A DNA stretch of 64,000 bases from Methanocella_A sp964548585 (GCA_964548585.1 CAZJRS010000005.1:1-64000), one strand, 5' to 3'; positions 40,926 through 50,446 are shown, counted from the first letter of the stretch. Numbers and translations: made by a program. The notes: generated by a model from the sequence alone, not told the origin.

Positions 40926-41918
40926 TTACTTAACCTTTTTATTCCACCCAGAAGGATAGACCCCGGGCTTCATGACGACAGCTACTGTATCCAGTGCCTG
41001 GCCTTCGCTGGCCTTCATGAGCTCATCCGTCGTCAGAAGAGCTTTGCCGATGGAAACGACTTCGCCCACATGAGTGAAGACGGCCACCATATCGCCTTTG
41101 GTGATGCCTGTATCAAGCTGGCTGATGCCCTGGATATGTAACGAAGCACCTCTTGCCAGCGCATCAACTGCGCTGTCCTTGATGATGATCTTAGGAAGGT
41201 GCCGTAGCCCGAATTCCATGGGGTAAATACACTTACGCAGGGGTTTTTCGTCGCCAGTCTCCTGGTATCTCACATAGGCATCCTTGAGCATGTGCAGGGT
41301 TATGAGCGAGTCATCTTCGCTGAAGGGACCGCTGCGAGTCCTGCGGAGCTCGTACATGTGGGCGCCGCAGCCGAGAGCTTCGCCGAAATCGTGGCAAAGC
41401 TTTCGGATGTAGGTGCCGGCTTCGCAACCCACGATAAAGAGTACGTCTCGGCCATCCTTCTCTAAAAACTCGATATAGTAAATGTTTCTTTTCCGGACCT
41501 GTCGCTTGACTGCGCTGACCAGTGGCGGGCGCTGGTATATCGGACCGACGAACTCATCCATCACGACCCGGAGCTTTTTCTCCGATACGTCGTCGTGAAG
41601 GCGCATGACACAGACATATTCTTTGCCAGCTAATAACAGCGTCTGCACCAGTCGGGTTGCATCGCCCAGCATGGTAGGCAATACGCCGGTCACATGAGGA
41701 TCGAGTGTACCGCTGTGACCTGCCCGCTTGACGTGGATGATGTTCTTGACCCAGGATACTACTTCATGGCTGGTTGGGCCGGCAGGCTTATCCAGGTTGA
41801 TGACACCCTGCTCCAGAAGCTCCGGAATCGTCCGACTCCACGGGTCTTTACCGTAGCCCTGTGCCTTGTCCTTCGACTTGATCAGCCGTTCGCGCTTGAT
41901 TTCCCCGGGTAGCTTCAT
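40926..41918 (-). CDS. cbf5: tRNA/rRNA pseudouridine synthase Cbf5
   Basis: A 330-residue enzyme of the TruB/dyskerin family, the catalytic subunit of archaeal H/ACA RNPs. The catalytic Asp is in GHSGTLDPHVTGVLP; a central QRPPLVSAVKR and the C-terminal PUA domain (IIIKDSAVDALARGASLHIQ and following) are present. It makes pseudouridine in rRNA under guide RNA control and in tRNA. ATG 41918 overlaps the cmk stop by 4 bp; the frame extends upstream without support. Confidence 0.95.
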   Translation of the reverse strand: MKLPGEIKRERLIKSKDKAQGYGKDPWSRTIPELLEQGVINLDKPAGPTSHEVVSWVKNIIHVKRAGHSGTLDPHVTGVLPTMLGDATRLVQTLLLAGKEYVCVMRLHDDVSEKKLRVVMDEFVGPIYQRPPLVSAVKRQVRKRNIYYIEFLEKDGRDVLFIVGCEAGTYIRKLCHDFGEALGCGAHMYELRRTRSGPFSEDDSLITLHMLKDAYVRYQETGDEKPLRKCIYPMEFGLRHLPKIIIKDSAVDALARGASLHIQGISQLDTGITKGDMVAVFTHVGEVVSIGKALLTTDELMKASEGQALDTVAVVMKPGVYPSGWNKKVK

Positions 41919-42442
41919 ACTCGTTTCATCTCGTCGATTGCCTTGAAAATGATCGCGGATACGCCCTTGGCATCCCACTTGGACGTGTCGATGACAAGAT
42001 CATAGCCTGATAGATCTGTCAGATCAATATCGTAATATTTCTTATACCTGGAAAGTTCGCAGATCTCCCTGGCGTGCGTTTCATCGTACGCCCGGTGTAC
42101 CTGGATGTTTTCCCGTTTCGCAATGCGTTCTGCACGGATACGCAATGGAGTCTTGAGCCAGATCCGAAGGTCCGCTTCGATAGTCCTGCCAGCCAGACGC
42201 CCTTCGACAAGTGCATTGGGGTACTGTTGAGAGAGGTCCTTCTGCCGCTGGTCGATGGCCAGATCGATGGACGGGTCGTCTTCGGCGATACGTCCGAACT
42301 CCTCGAGGGACAAGCCCTTTTCTGCTGCCAGCTTACGGAACTGCTCACCTGCAGATATGATCACAAAATCGTATTTCGCAGATAGCTCTTTTGCCACGGA
42401 GGTCTTGCCAGAGCCAGGTTGGCCGCTTAGAGTAATAATCAT
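41915..42442 (-). CDS. cmk: Cytidylate kinase
   Basis: A 175-residue P-loop kinase (GQPGSGKTSVAKEL) that phosphorylates CMP/dCMP. The archaeal form is compact; conserved VEGRLAGRT and RIAKRENIQVHRAYDET regions are present. Start overlaps the DUF106 gene's stop (ATGA), end overlaps cbf5 start. Confidence 0.93.
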   Translation of the reverse strand: MIITLSGQPGSGKTSVAKELSAKYDFVIISAGEQFRKLAAEKGLSLEEFGRIAEDDPSIDLAIDQRQKDLSQQYPNALVEGRLAGRTIEADLRIWLKTPLRIRAERIAKRENIQVHRAYDETHAREICELSRYKKYYDIDLTDLSGYDLVIDTSKWDAKGVSAIIFKAIDEMKRV

Positions 42443-43089
42443 GCTGATATCCCCACGTTAATTGCTTTTCTGATGACCTGGCTGATCGCGAGCGAACAGA
42501 TGATCGACCACACGATCCAGTACTGGAAAATGTACAATACACCATCCAACATCTTTTGTTCTCCCCAGAAGGGAAAAACCATAGTCATTCCCGGGTTATT
42601 TGTGAGATGCCATAACATCCAAAAGAACAGGGGTATCGAGATGATCATCAGGAAACCCATAGGCTTCAGCTGCTGCTTGGACATCTGGGTCTGATCCTCC
42701 ATCATGGACATCTGTTCTTCCTGTGCTTTTTTCAGCCTGTGCTTATTGCCGGATAGCTGAGCCTCTTTGTACTCCTTTTGTAAAGCACGGCTGCGTACGC
42801 TTACCCGCTGCATAAGCTCCCAGTCCATCGTATACTTCTGGATGAACGTGGAGATAGTTGTCACCAATGCGGCTATGATAAGTACCACCATGTAAAAAGG
42901 CATAGTGTTGGCAACAGGACCGAAGACGATATCAACCGCCCCGGCTACGACAGGTCTGAACTCATTGGCGAAGAAAATCGAGCCAAGCATAATTGCAAAT
43001 CCGGCGATAAGCAAAGCTGTCTGAAGGGTATCTAAGAAACTATTCTTTTTCTTCTTACTCCCACTGGCCTGGCTCCTGGCTTCCTCCAC
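42439..43089 (-). CDS. DUF106 / EMC3-like membrane insertase component, copy A
   Basis: A 216-residue protein of the archaeal Oxa1/YidC/EMC3-like family (COG1422). Three transmembrane segments, a long charged coiled-coil (residues ~85-135) rich in Glu/Lys/Met, and the conserved LKPMGFLMIISIPLFFWMLW. It likely helps insert membrane proteins near SecY. GTG 43089 has GGTGAT 4 nt ahead. It is a tandem paralog of the next gene. Confidence 0.85.
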   Translation of the reverse strand: MEEARSQASGSKKKKNSFLDTLQTALLIAGFAIMLGSIFFANEFRPVVAGAVDIVFGPVANTMPFYMVVLIIAALVTTISTFIQKYTMDWELMQRVSVRSRALQKEYKEAQLSGNKHRLKKAQEEQMSMMEDQTQMSKQQLKPMGFLMIISIPLFFWMLWHLTNNPGMTMVFPFWGEQKMLDGVLYIFQYWIVWSIICSLAISQVIRKAINVGISA

Positions 43090-43145
43090 GAAAATCACCT
43101 GTAAAGCAACGTGCAGCCCGGAATACGGGCTGCCAATAATGGATA

Positions 43146-43769
43146 CTAAGAGGATATACCAACGTTAAAAGCCTTTCGTATGACCTGGCTGATCGCCATC
43201 GAACAGATGATAGACCAGACGATCCAGTACTGGAAGAAAAAGAATGCACTGTCGATTAGCTTTTGCTCGCCCCAGAACGGAAAGACCATCGTCAAGGACG
43301 GATTTTTGGTCACATACCACAACATCCAGAAGAACAATGGTATGGAGATGATCATCAGGAAACCCATAGGCTTCAACTGCTGTTTTGAGAACGCCATCTG
43401 ATCTTCCATGCCAGCCATCTGCTCTGCCTGGAGCTTTTCGATCTTCTTTTTATCGCCCGCAAGCTGTGCTTCCCGCATTTCTTTCTGGATCGCCCGGTTC
43501 TTATCAGTGACCTTCCGCATCAGATCCCAGTCGATGAGATACTTCTGTAGGAAGTTTGCTAACACAGTTATCGTTGCAGCCATTAGTAGAACGATGATAT
43601 AGAATGGCACGGTTTTAAGCAATGGAGCAACGATCACGTCTACGGCACCCGCAACGATTGGCCTGAGTTCGTTAGGGAAAATCATCGAGCCAAGCATGAT
43701 TCCAAAGCCGAGAATCAAGACGATTAATTGAATAGTATCAAAAATACTTTTCTGCTTTTTCTGTGCCAT
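43146..43769 (-). CDS. DUF106 / EMC3-like membrane insertase component, copy B
   Basis: A 207-residue paralog of copy A, with the same three membrane segments, coiled coil and LKPMGFLMIISIPLFFWMLW. Large parts are identical in the second half, while the N-terminus differs. Most archaea with this gene order have one DUF106 gene here; two suggest a duplication. Confidence 0.87.
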   Translation of the reverse strand: MAQKKQKSIFDTIQLIVLILGFGIMLGSMIFPNELRPIVAGAVDVIVAPLLKTVPFYIIVLLMAATITVLANFLQKYLIDWDLMRKVTDKNRAIQKEMREAQLAGDKKKIEKLQAEQMAGMEDQMAFSKQQLKPMGFLMIISIPLFFWMLWYVTKNPSLTMVFPFWGEQKLIDSAFFFFQYWIVWSIICSMAISQVIRKAFNVGISS

Positions 43770-43884
43770 GTGAACAGCCTCGGTTATAAAGTATGATCCG
43801 TCCGCCGGATATCAGTATTATAAAGTAGTACCAGAGTTAAAAGCGTTTCGAGTGTAAAAAAGATTAAGGAAAAGATAGGAGATT

Positions 43885-44535
43885 TTAGACGATGTTTTGG
43901 ATCGCCGATTTGATATCGACGGTCACTTCATCGATCTCCTTCTCTCCGTCAATGTCGATCAGGATGCCCTTCTTCTTATAGTAGTCGAGCACTGGCTGGG
44001 TCAGATTCGAGTAGACATTCAGCCGGTTCTTGATCGCCACTTCTTTGTCGTCATCACGCTGATAAAGCTCCCCACCGCAGGCATCGCATATATCCGCTGC
44101 CTTAGAGGGGTTGAACATTACGTGGTACGAAGCACCGCAGGACTTGCAAACACGCCTGCCTGACAGCCTTCGGACCAGCTCGCCCGAGCCGACGTCGATG
44201 TTGACGACGCCGTTCAGGTTTTTATTGATGTCCTCAAGGATCTCGTCGAGAGCCGTAGCCTGAGGAATCGTCCTAGGGAAGCCATCGAGCAGAAAACCTT
44301 TACGGCAGTCTGGCTGGGATAACCGGTCCTTGATCAGGTCGATCAAGAGTTTGTCCGGCACCAGCTCGCCTTTGTCCATGTATGACTTGGCTTTGAGGCC
44401 AAGTGCAGTTCCCTTTTTCACGTTCTCCCGGAGGATATCTCCGGTAGAGATGTGAGGGACGTTGAGCAGCTCAGATAAAAATTTAGCCTGGGTGCCTTTA
44501 CCGGCACCCGGTGGGCCAAATAGTACCAACTGCAT
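43885..44535 (-). CDS. adk: Adenylate kinase (long form with zinc-binding lid)
   Basis: A 216-residue enzyme converting ATP + AMP to 2 ADP. P-loop GPPGAGKGTQ, AMP site DGFPRTIPQA, and a lid with four cysteines (CKSCGASYHVMF ... CDACGG) that bind zinc. This is the bacterial-like long form, common in Methanosarcinales relatives but different from the short trimeric archaeal kinase. In an operon 5 bp from SecY. Confidence 0.95.
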   Translation of the reverse strand: MQLVLFGPPGAGKGTQAKFLSELLNVPHISTGDILRENVKKGTALGLKAKSYMDKGELVPDKLLIDLIKDRLSQPDCRKGFLLDGFPRTIPQATALDEILEDINKNLNGVVNIDVGSGELVRRLSGRRVCKSCGASYHVMFNPSKAADICDACGGELYQRDDDKEVAIKNRLNVYSNLTQPVLDYYKKKGILIDIDGEKEIDEVTVDIKSAIQNIV

Positions 44536-44540
44536 GCTCT

Positions 44541-46073
44541 CTACTCCTCCCCCAGGAACTTTCGCATGAGCGGGTGCATCTCCATGAGTTGTTCGCTCGC
44601 CAGCTTTTCATACAGCTGGTAGGTGATGCTGACTGCGAGCAGTAAACCGGTACCGCTGACGTTACCCAGGACGCCGAACAAGCTCGACAGCAGCGTCAGG
44701 AAGCCCACGAATGCGCCTCCGATGACGGTGACCTTGGGGATGTAACGGGATACTACTTTTTCTATGACCTGCTCGTTCCGCCGGAAGCCGGGGATCTGCA
44801 TGCCGCTCTTCTGGATCTGCTTGGCGACACGAGCCGAACCCATACCGGTCGTCTCTACCCAGAAGATGGCAAACACGATACCACCTGCGATCAGGATGAA
44901 CGCATCCATGAACACGTGTAAGCCGATCTGCCAAAGCTGAATGCCCGGATAGGCGGCACCGGCAAGCTGGGGAATCCAGTCATACATGCCGTTTAACGGG
45001 TTGATATAGAACATCAGTCCATCGGGGTTGGGCCGGCCTGACTGGTTGAAGGTACCGAGAATGTGGATACCGTTGCGGTCCAGTAAGGTGCCGAGCATGA
45101 CCAGTGTCGCCTGAAGCGACCTGACCAGAATCATGGGCAGAACTGATGCGTATATGAGTTTTACAGGGAACTTGCCCCTTGCGCCTCTGACTGCTGCGTG
45201 TGCCAGCGGGATCTCGATCCTCGTGGACTCAACGTATACAATCATCAGGAAGATAGCTATTGTAGCTAATAAAGCCACTATGTGACCCTGGTTTAGCATG
45301 AGCAGGAGATTATCGCCTGTCAACAGGTTAGATAAACCGATGTTACTCAAAAACCATTCCCATTTGAAGATAATACCAATGGGCAGGTTTTCCATTGTAC
45401 CAAGGTTTGGTATGGCGGTGCTTAAGCCTTTAGCATAATCGGGGTAAGGCGGGTTCCAGTTAAAGATACCACTGACCAAAGCCTGGGCGATACCTGCGAC
45501 GATGAATAAGCTAACACCACTGCCGATACCCCATTTGGACACGATTTCGTCCATATAGAGGATCAGGACACCACCAATGGCTACCTGTACAAATATCATA
45601 AGCTGTACGATACTGGGACTGACGCCAAGAGTGGCGGCAATGGCAGGATCAGGGAGCAGGAAGCCTCCGTAGATTTGCGGTAACGCTTCCACTACGATCA
45701 TCACGAAGACCAGCAGCTTTTGTAGCCCTTGGAATATGGCCTGGTCCTTCGGGTCTGTCGTATCGAGCCCAAGAAGCTCTGCGCCAACCAGCAACTGCAA
45801 TATGATAGACGCCATGACTATCGGGCCGATACCCAACAAGACGATAGAGCCCTGCCCACCTGCAAGGAATGCACGGTATGCACCGAGTAGGTCCTCGGAT
45901 GCTGGACTGAGCCCGAACACCGAAATGTTGGTCAACACGAAGTATAGTACCAGTATTCCCAGCGTCCAGATCAGCTTTTTCTGGAAATGGACATGCTTTT
46001 CCGGCCGTTTGACGGCCGGTAGCTTGCTGAGGAACGGATGTAGTCGATCTTTTAATCCCATCTTCTCTGCCAT
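44541..46073 (-). CDS. secY: Protein translocase subunit SecY
   Basis: A 510-residue, ten-span membrane channel that moves or inserts proteins, working with the SRP pathway (SRP RNA at 4220). Conserved parts include the first segment after the basic N-terminus and ARGKFPVKLIYASVLPMILV. Slightly longer than many archaeal SecY proteins. It lies between L15 and adk. Confidence 0.96.
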   Translation of the reverse strand: MAEKMGLKDRLHPFLSKLPAVKRPEKHVHFQKKLIWTLGILVLYFVLTNISVFGLSPASEDLLGAYRAFLAGGQGSIVLLGIGPIVMASIILQLLVGAELLGLDTTDPKDQAIFQGLQKLLVFVMIVVEALPQIYGGFLLPDPAIAATLGVSPSIVQLMIFVQVAIGGVLILYMDEIVSKWGIGSGVSLFIVAGIAQALVSGIFNWNPPYPDYAKGLSTAIPNLGTMENLPIGIIFKWEWFLSNIGLSNLLTGDNLLLMLNQGHIVALLATIAIFLMIVYVESTRIEIPLAHAAVRGARGKFPVKLIYASVLPMILVRSLQATLVMLGTLLDRNGIHILGTFNQSGRPNPDGLMFYINPLNGMYDWIPQLAGAAYPGIQLWQIGLHVFMDAFILIAGGIVFAIFWVETTGMGSARVAKQIQKSGMQIPGFRRNEQVIEKVVSRYIPKVTVIGGAFVGFLTLLSSLFGVLGNVSGTGLLLAVSITYQLYEKLASEQLMEMHPLMRKFLGEE

Positions 46074-46091
46074 TGTGACACCTTAATCTAC

Positions 46092-46541
46092 TTATGCAGT
46101 CTCTGTCTCGGTTATGATCTGTCCGCCTAGCTCTTCAACTTTTGCCTTGGCCGTTGCGGACGCGGTGCTAACCGTGATGATATATTTGCGAGACACCTGA
46201 CCGTTACCCAGCAGCTTGTCGATGCCGAGCTCGTCCAGATTGACCGCTACGCTGCCATCCTTTTCCTCGGCGAGCTTGCTCTCGACAAGGTAGAGAGCCA
46301 GCTCATCCAGCTCTCCGATGTTGATGAACGATACAGCGGTCTGGGTCACGGGTGGCCTGGTGAAACCGTGCTTGCCGAACATCCAGCCTTCCTTCATTGC
46401 GCGGAAGGTGTGGTGTTTGCATGCGCCGGCATGACCGCGGCCACCGCGGCTTCCGCCACCACGGCGGTTCTTGTGAGTGCCTCCACCACAGGTACGGGAA
46501 CCTCGGTAAGACTTATTTTTTTCCTTGGACATGATGATCAC
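46092..46541 (-). CDS. rpl15: Ribosomal protein L15
   Basis: A 149-residue large-subunit protein (family L15/L27a) with the basic GTHKNRRGGGSRGGRGHAGA and the KHGFTRPP motif. Central in subunit assembly. Overlaps rpl30 by 4 bp; last ribosomal gene before secY. Confidence 0.95.
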   Translation of the reverse strand: MIIMSKEKNKSYRGSRTCGGGTHKNRRGGGSRGGRGHAGACKHHTFRAMKEGWMFGKHGFTRPPVTQTAVSFINIGELDELALYLVESKLAEEKDGSVAVNLDELGIDKLLGNGQVSRKYIITVSTASATAKAKVEELGGQIITETETA

Positions 46542-46999
46542 CTCATCTGTTCGACGAGAGACGATATCTCTGCGCCGTAGTTGCCCAGCGCGCCACCCTG
46601 TTGGAAGGTGCGCTTTAGGCCCTTGTGTCCCTTACGTGGCGGGTGCATCCGGAAGACTGGCTTCATACCGGGCATATCGCCGATCTTAGCCTTCCCTTCA
46701 GCAACCGCTGCCGCGAACTCCACGATGCTCTTGAACGAGGAGTTCTTCGATACGTACTCGTCGGTCAGCTTGTCGCCGCCCTCGAGCTTGCCACGGTGTT
46801 CCATGAGCAAAGCCAGAGTGTCAGCGTTGATGGGACCGAATGCCACGTAGTCCTTTACGATCTGGATCATGCCTTTGTAGACCGGGTTCTCCTCGACAAC
46901 CACACAGTGGTTGATCTGGTTCAGCCGGAGCATCTTGAGCGTGTCCTTGATCTGGGGCTTGGTGTTAACCGAGCCTCTAAGCCGAATTATAACGTACAT
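46538..46999 (-). CDS. rpl30: Ribosomal protein L30
   Basis: A 153-residue archaeal-length L30 (longer than the ~60-residue bacterial form): MYVIIRLRGSVNTKPQIKD, then LRLNQINHCVVVEENPVYKG, and the archaeal C-terminal part with MHPPRKGHKGLKRTFQQGG. Overlaps S5 stop/start by 1 bp. Confidence 0.95.
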   Translation of the reverse strand: MYVIIRLRGSVNTKPQIKDTLKMLRLNQINHCVVVEENPVYKGMIQIVKDYVAFGPINADTLALLMEHRGKLEGGDKLTDEYVSKNSSFKSIVEFAAAVAEGKAKIGDMPGMKPVFRMHPPRKGHKGLKRTFQQGGALGNYGAEISSLVEQMR

Positions 47000-47631
47000 T
47001 ACTCGGCCTCCTTCCTGGTCCTTACAGTGGTGGCGTTCTCCAGTGCGTTGTATGTTGCCAGCGCAAAGTTGATCGTCGTCCTGGTTTCCCCTTCAGTCCT
47101 GCTCCAAACGTCCTTGTATCCGGCCATCTCGAGCACTTTCTTGGCGGGGCCGCCGGCTGCGAGGCCGAGGCCTCTGGGAGCCGGAATCAGTACGACTTTC
47201 AGCGAGCCAGCCCTGCCCTCGACCTGAGAAGGTACGGTGTGGGTTAATCCACAGCCGCATTCCCACGAGCCGCAGCCACGGGTGACTTTCATGATGTTCA
47301 GCTTGGCGTTCTCGATAGCTTTACGGATCGCCGGGCCGACCTGGACACCCTTGCCCTGAGCCAGACCCACGTAGCCGTTGCCGTTACCGACCACGACGGT
47401 GGTTCTGAATTTTACACGCCTGCCGGAGTCGGTCATTCTCTGGACCATGCTGATATCGAGCACTTCATCCACTAGGTCAGGGATGAGCGCATCGATGATC
47501 TGGTACTCCTTAATGGGGAGTCCGGTCTCTAAGGCCTCGTCAATGGTCTTGATCCTGCCCTCAGCGACCATCTTGCCGAGCCTCGTCTTGGGGACCCAGG
47601 CTGCCTGTTCTCTACGATATGGTGCTGCCAT
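46999..47631 (-). CDS. rps5: Ribosomal protein S5
   Basis: A 210-residue small-subunit protein at the mRNA entry, with the S5 core VVGNGNGYVGLAQGKGVQVG and the archaeal GCGSWECGCGLTHTVPS segment. Involved in decoding accuracy. Two bp from rpl18. Confidence 0.96.
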   Translation of the reverse strand: MAAPYRREQAAWVPKTRLGKMVAEGRIKTIDEALETGLPIKEYQIIDALIPDLVDEVLDISMVQRMTDSGRRVKFRTTVVVGNGNGYVGLAQGKGVQVGPAIRKAIENAKLNIMKVTRGCGSWECGCGLTHTVPSQVEGRAGSLKVVLIPAPRGLGLAAGGPAKKVLEMAGYKDVWSRTEGETRTTINFALATYNALENATTVRTRKEAE

Positions 47632-47632
47632 G

Positions 47633-48199
47633 TTACTTCGCTCCGTACTGGCTGGTGATCTTACCCTTCACTTCATCGAAGTGAGCGGGCATATCCGCAG
47701 CCTTGATGCCCCTCTTCGCGTACTGCGAGAAATTGCTGTTTGCATTGCCAGCAACGTGAGCTCCCCTGATCCGTTCGTCGGACGGGAAGATTTCCTCGCT
47801 GCACGGTACTTCCAGGCCTGCGTCAACTGCACCCTTAAGGGTTGCGTAGACTCTCGACCCGGCCCGGTTCTCTCTGAGCCCTATGTCCAGGATAGCTTCT
47901 TCTACTCCGGCTTCCACGGCCTTATACCCGATTAGTAAACCAGTCAGGTATGCGGCGCTCGTGTTCTTGCCTGAGCCCTTATAACCAAAGTTCTTGGCCA
48001 GCTCTGCCGAGGTGGCTGCGACAATGACCTTGTCGCCCTCGGGCTTTGTGACCAGGATCTGTGCGATGACCTGGTTGGTGGTCCTGCGCACGACGAGCCT
48101 GGGCTTACGGGATACTATGAGCTTGAGCCTCTGGTGGTAATCTGTCTTACCTTCCCTGCGGCGTCTGAAGGCTACCTTGTATCTTGGTCCGGTTGCCAT
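47633..48199 (-). CDS. rpl18: Ribosomal protein L18
   Basis: A 188-residue archaeal L18 (L5e-type) that binds 5S rRNA with L5. Core: YKVAFRRRREGKTDYHQRLK and ANSNFSQYAKRGIKAADMP near the C-terminus. Confidence 0.96.
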   Translation of the reverse strand: MATGPRYKVAFRRRREGKTDYHQRLKLIVSRKPRLVVRRTTNQVIAQILVTKPEGDKVIVAATSAELAKNFGYKGSGKNTSAAYLTGLLIGYKAVEAGVEEAILDIGLRENRAGSRVYATLKGAVDAGLEVPCSEEIFPSDERIRGAHVAGNANSNFSQYAKRGIKAADMPAHFDEVKGKITSQYGAK

Positions 48200-48202
48200 T
48201 GT

Positions 48203-48661
48203 TTACACCTCTTTTTTCTGCGTTGCCGCGTACGCAATAAACGATTTCAGATGTGCTACATTCCTGAACTCGCCACCCTTTGCCTTGCGGTAAAGGATCC
48301 TGTACGTGTGCGGAGTTAATTCCTTGCTTTCACGGAGGCTCTTGAGCAGCTTTCTCTGTGCCCTGATCCTCTTCATCCATAGCTCTTTCTTAGGAGTCCT
48401 GGCACCCTTCGCGCCTCTCCTGCTGCCATGGCCCTTACCGTGACCCTTGGCGCGCTTGAGATCGCGAGCACGGGCACGGCCACGGCTGATACCGACGGCA
48501 GGCCTGCGCTTGATGGTTCCGGCTTCGACTAAGCCGCGAATGTCTTCACGGGTAATCGCAGTAGCGATGTCCTCTAACTTGGAGGGATCCATCCATACAC
48601 GGGACTCACCGACTTTCAGAATTACTGAGGCCAGCCTCTTCTGGTTTGCTAAATCTACCAT
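48203..48661 (-). CDS. rpl19e: Ribosomal protein L19e
   Basis: A 152-residue protein found only in archaea and eukaryotes. Motifs: NQKRLASVILKVGESRVWMD and the very basic central GRARARDLKRAKGHGKGHGS. Adjacent to L32e and L18. Confidence 0.96.
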   Translation of the reverse strand: MVDLANQKRLASVILKVGESRVWMDPSKLEDIATAITREDIRGLVEAGTIKRRPAVGISRGRARARDLKRAKGHGKGHGSRRGAKGARTPKKELWMKRIRAQRKLLKSLRESKELTPHTYRILYRKAKGGEFRNVAHLKSFIAYAATQKKEV

Positions 48662-49336
48662 TTACTGTGCCCCCTCGAAAGTGTTGAGCGGATTGAGAAC
48701 CTTGATGTTCTGCTCCTTTGCGATCTTTTCGATTTCGAGCTGCTTCTTCTTGCCTACTGTACCGCCGATACGGATTGCCTGGGTCCTGGTGATGCTCTTG
48801 ACATCATTCGTGTTGAACACCAGAACTTCCTGGTAGCCGGACGGGTGGTAGCCTGCGACAAGCACCGGGGAGCCGTAGCCGATCTTGACTTTAGCGCCCT
48901 TGGACTTCTTCCCACGCCTGAGCTGCGAGTGGTGGCCTCTGGGCCTTCTCCAGCTTGCATCAAGCTTGATCTTCTTGTGAGAGTCAATCCTGCGGAACTC
49001 CGGGTGCGAAGCCTTGTTAGACTTCCGGGCTGCGAGCAGCCTCTTGGTCTCGGGGTCCAGCTCGAGGGTGGACTTCTCCACGGGCCGGGCGACCGGCCTT
49101 GGCTTTACTAAAGGCGCGGCAACCTTAACGGCCTCTTTGCGAGTGCCCTTAAGCTTCTTAGATTCGGCAGCCGCAGTCTTCTCTTCGGCCTTGGTCTCAA
49201 CCTTGGCTTCAACGATCTCAGCCTGCTCGACTTTCTCTGCCTTATCAGCCTTAGTCTTCTTAGATGACTTCTGAGTAGTGTCGGCAGCCTGCTTCTCGAC
49301 CGTCTTCTTTACTGCTTTCTTCTTTTCGTCTGCCAT
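48662..49336 (-). CDS. rpl32e: Ribosomal protein L32e with a long Lys/Glu/Ala N-terminal extension
   Basis: The L32e core starts near residue 110 (FRRIDSHKKIKLDASWRRPR) and includes RGKKSKGAKVKIGYGSP and the C-terminal INVLNPL-like NIKVLNPLNTF. L32e is archaeal/eukaryotic only. About 90 residues of low-complexity Lys/Glu/Ala sequence precede the core. ATG 49336 (MADEKKKAVKK) is preferred to 49345. The first bases overlap the L6 stop. Confidence 0.93.
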   Translation of the reverse strand: MADEKKKAVKKTVEKQAADTTQKSSKKTKADKAEKVEQAEIVEAKVETKAEEKTAAAESKKLKGTRKEAVKVAAPLVKPRPVARPVEKSTLELDPETKRLLAARKSNKASHPEFRRIDSHKKIKLDASWRRPRGHHSQLRRGKKSKGAKVKIGYGSPVLVAGYHPSGYQEVLVFNTNDVKSITRTQAIRIGGTVGKKKQLEIEKIAKEQNIKVLNPLNTFEGAQ

Positions 49337-49341
49337 TGATA

Positions 49342-49875
49342 TCACGCCTTCGTTGTGATGTATATGCCGTCCTGAAACACCCTTGGGTCTCTCTTACGGA
49401 TTCTGCAAGCCTGCTCGATATTTGCGGCAGTCTGGCCGATATCCTCTTTGTTGATACCCGTGAGGACGACTTTCTCGCCCTGTACGACGACTTTTGTCTC
49501 GCCGACGATGTTTGCGGAGCGAGCCTTACGCTCGCCAAGGAAGTTCCCGATCGATACTTTGTCCTTGCCTTCAACCTTCACCTGGATAGGGAAGTGAGCG
49601 AAGACAATCTTCATGTGAGACTCGTAGCCCTCGGATACGCCCTTCACCATATTTTTAATGTGAGATGCAAAGGTACCGACGGTGGCTTTCGTCTGTTTGT
49701 CGTCTTTATGAGTTTCGACAATGACTTTGCCTCCGTCAACCTTAAAGGAGATAGCCGGAAACCTTAAGTCTCGGGATACCTGCCCCTTCTGACCCTTAAC
49801 GGTCAGAGTTGCACCGCTAACAGTGACGGTTACACCCTGGGGGATTTCTATTTCTCTAACTTTCTCTGCTGCCAT
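49342..49875 (-). CDS. rpl6: Ribosomal protein L6
   Basis: A 177-residue large-subunit protein near the factor-binding site. Motifs: IEIPQGVTVTVSGATLTVKG and the C-terminal RIRKRDPRVFQDGIYI typical of archaeal L6. Confidence 0.96.
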   Translation of the reverse strand: MAAEKVREIEIPQGVTVTVSGATLTVKGQKGQVSRDLRFPAISFKVDGGKVIVETHKDDKQTKATVGTFASHIKNMVKGVSEGYESHMKIVFAHFPIQVKVEGKDKVSIGNFLGERKARSANIVGETKVVVQGEKVVLTGINKEDIGQTAANIEQACRIRKRDPRVFQDGIYITTKA

Positions 49876-49890
49876 TTTAATCCCTCGTGC

Positions 49891-50283
49891 TTAGTATACG
49901 TAAGCCAGGATCTCGCCACCGATACCCATCTTCGCTGCATCGTAATGTGACATTACGCCCTTTGAAGTGGTTAGTATCAGCGTGCCGAAGTTCCTTGCGG
50001 GGAGGTATCTCTTCTCCCATTTCTCCATCTCGGATTTGCCGACGGCGAACCGCGGCTTAACGACACCGCACTTGTTGATCTTTCCGATAAGCTTTACTTT
50101 AAGTTGGCCCGCCTTGCCGTTATCGACAAACTCAAACTCACCAACATAGCCCTGGTCTTGCATGACCTTGAGCACGTTGCCGATGATTTTGGAAGCGGGG
50201 TCTAATACGCAATCCGTCTTGCCGGTTGACTCGGCATTCTTAATGATGGAAAGTGCGTTTGCCAGTGGATCCATTAAAACCAT
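49891..50283 (-). CDS. rps8: Ribosomal protein S8
   Basis: A 130-residue assembly protein that binds the central 16S domain: DPLANALSIIKNAESTGK, and C-terminal TLILTTSKGVMSHYDAAKMG ending in GGEILAYVY. GAGGTCGAG precedes ATG 50283. Confidence 0.96.
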   Translation of the reverse strand: MVLMDPLANALSIIKNAESTGKTDCVLDPASKIIGNVLKVMQDQGYVGEFEFVDNGKAGQLKVKLIGKINKCGVVKPRFAVGKSEMEKWEKRYLPARNFGTLILTTSKGVMSHYDAAKMGIGGEILAYVY

Positions 50284-50293
50284 GATCTCGACC

Positions 50294-50446
50294 TCACTCG
50301 TATTTTACGAACCCCATGTCGTGGGCAATTTCTCTGAAGCACTGACGGCATACGTACACGCCATACTTCCGGACGAGCCCCTGCTTACGGCCGCACCTGC
50401 GGCACACATTAGCGCCGGATCCGAACTTTTTGCCGCTCTTCTCCAT
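50294..50446 (-). CDS. rps14: Ribosomal protein S14 (zinc type)
   Basis: A 50-residue protein. Two zinc-binding pairs: NVCRRCGRKQGLVRK and VYVCRQCFREIA, the CxxC-x14-CxxC zinc form of S14. Its ATG overlaps the L5 stop by one base (TAATG). It lies between L5 and S8, its normal place. Confidence 0.95.
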   Translation of the reverse strand: MEKSGKKFGSGANVCRRCGRKQGLVRKYGVYVCRQCFREIAHDMGFVKYE

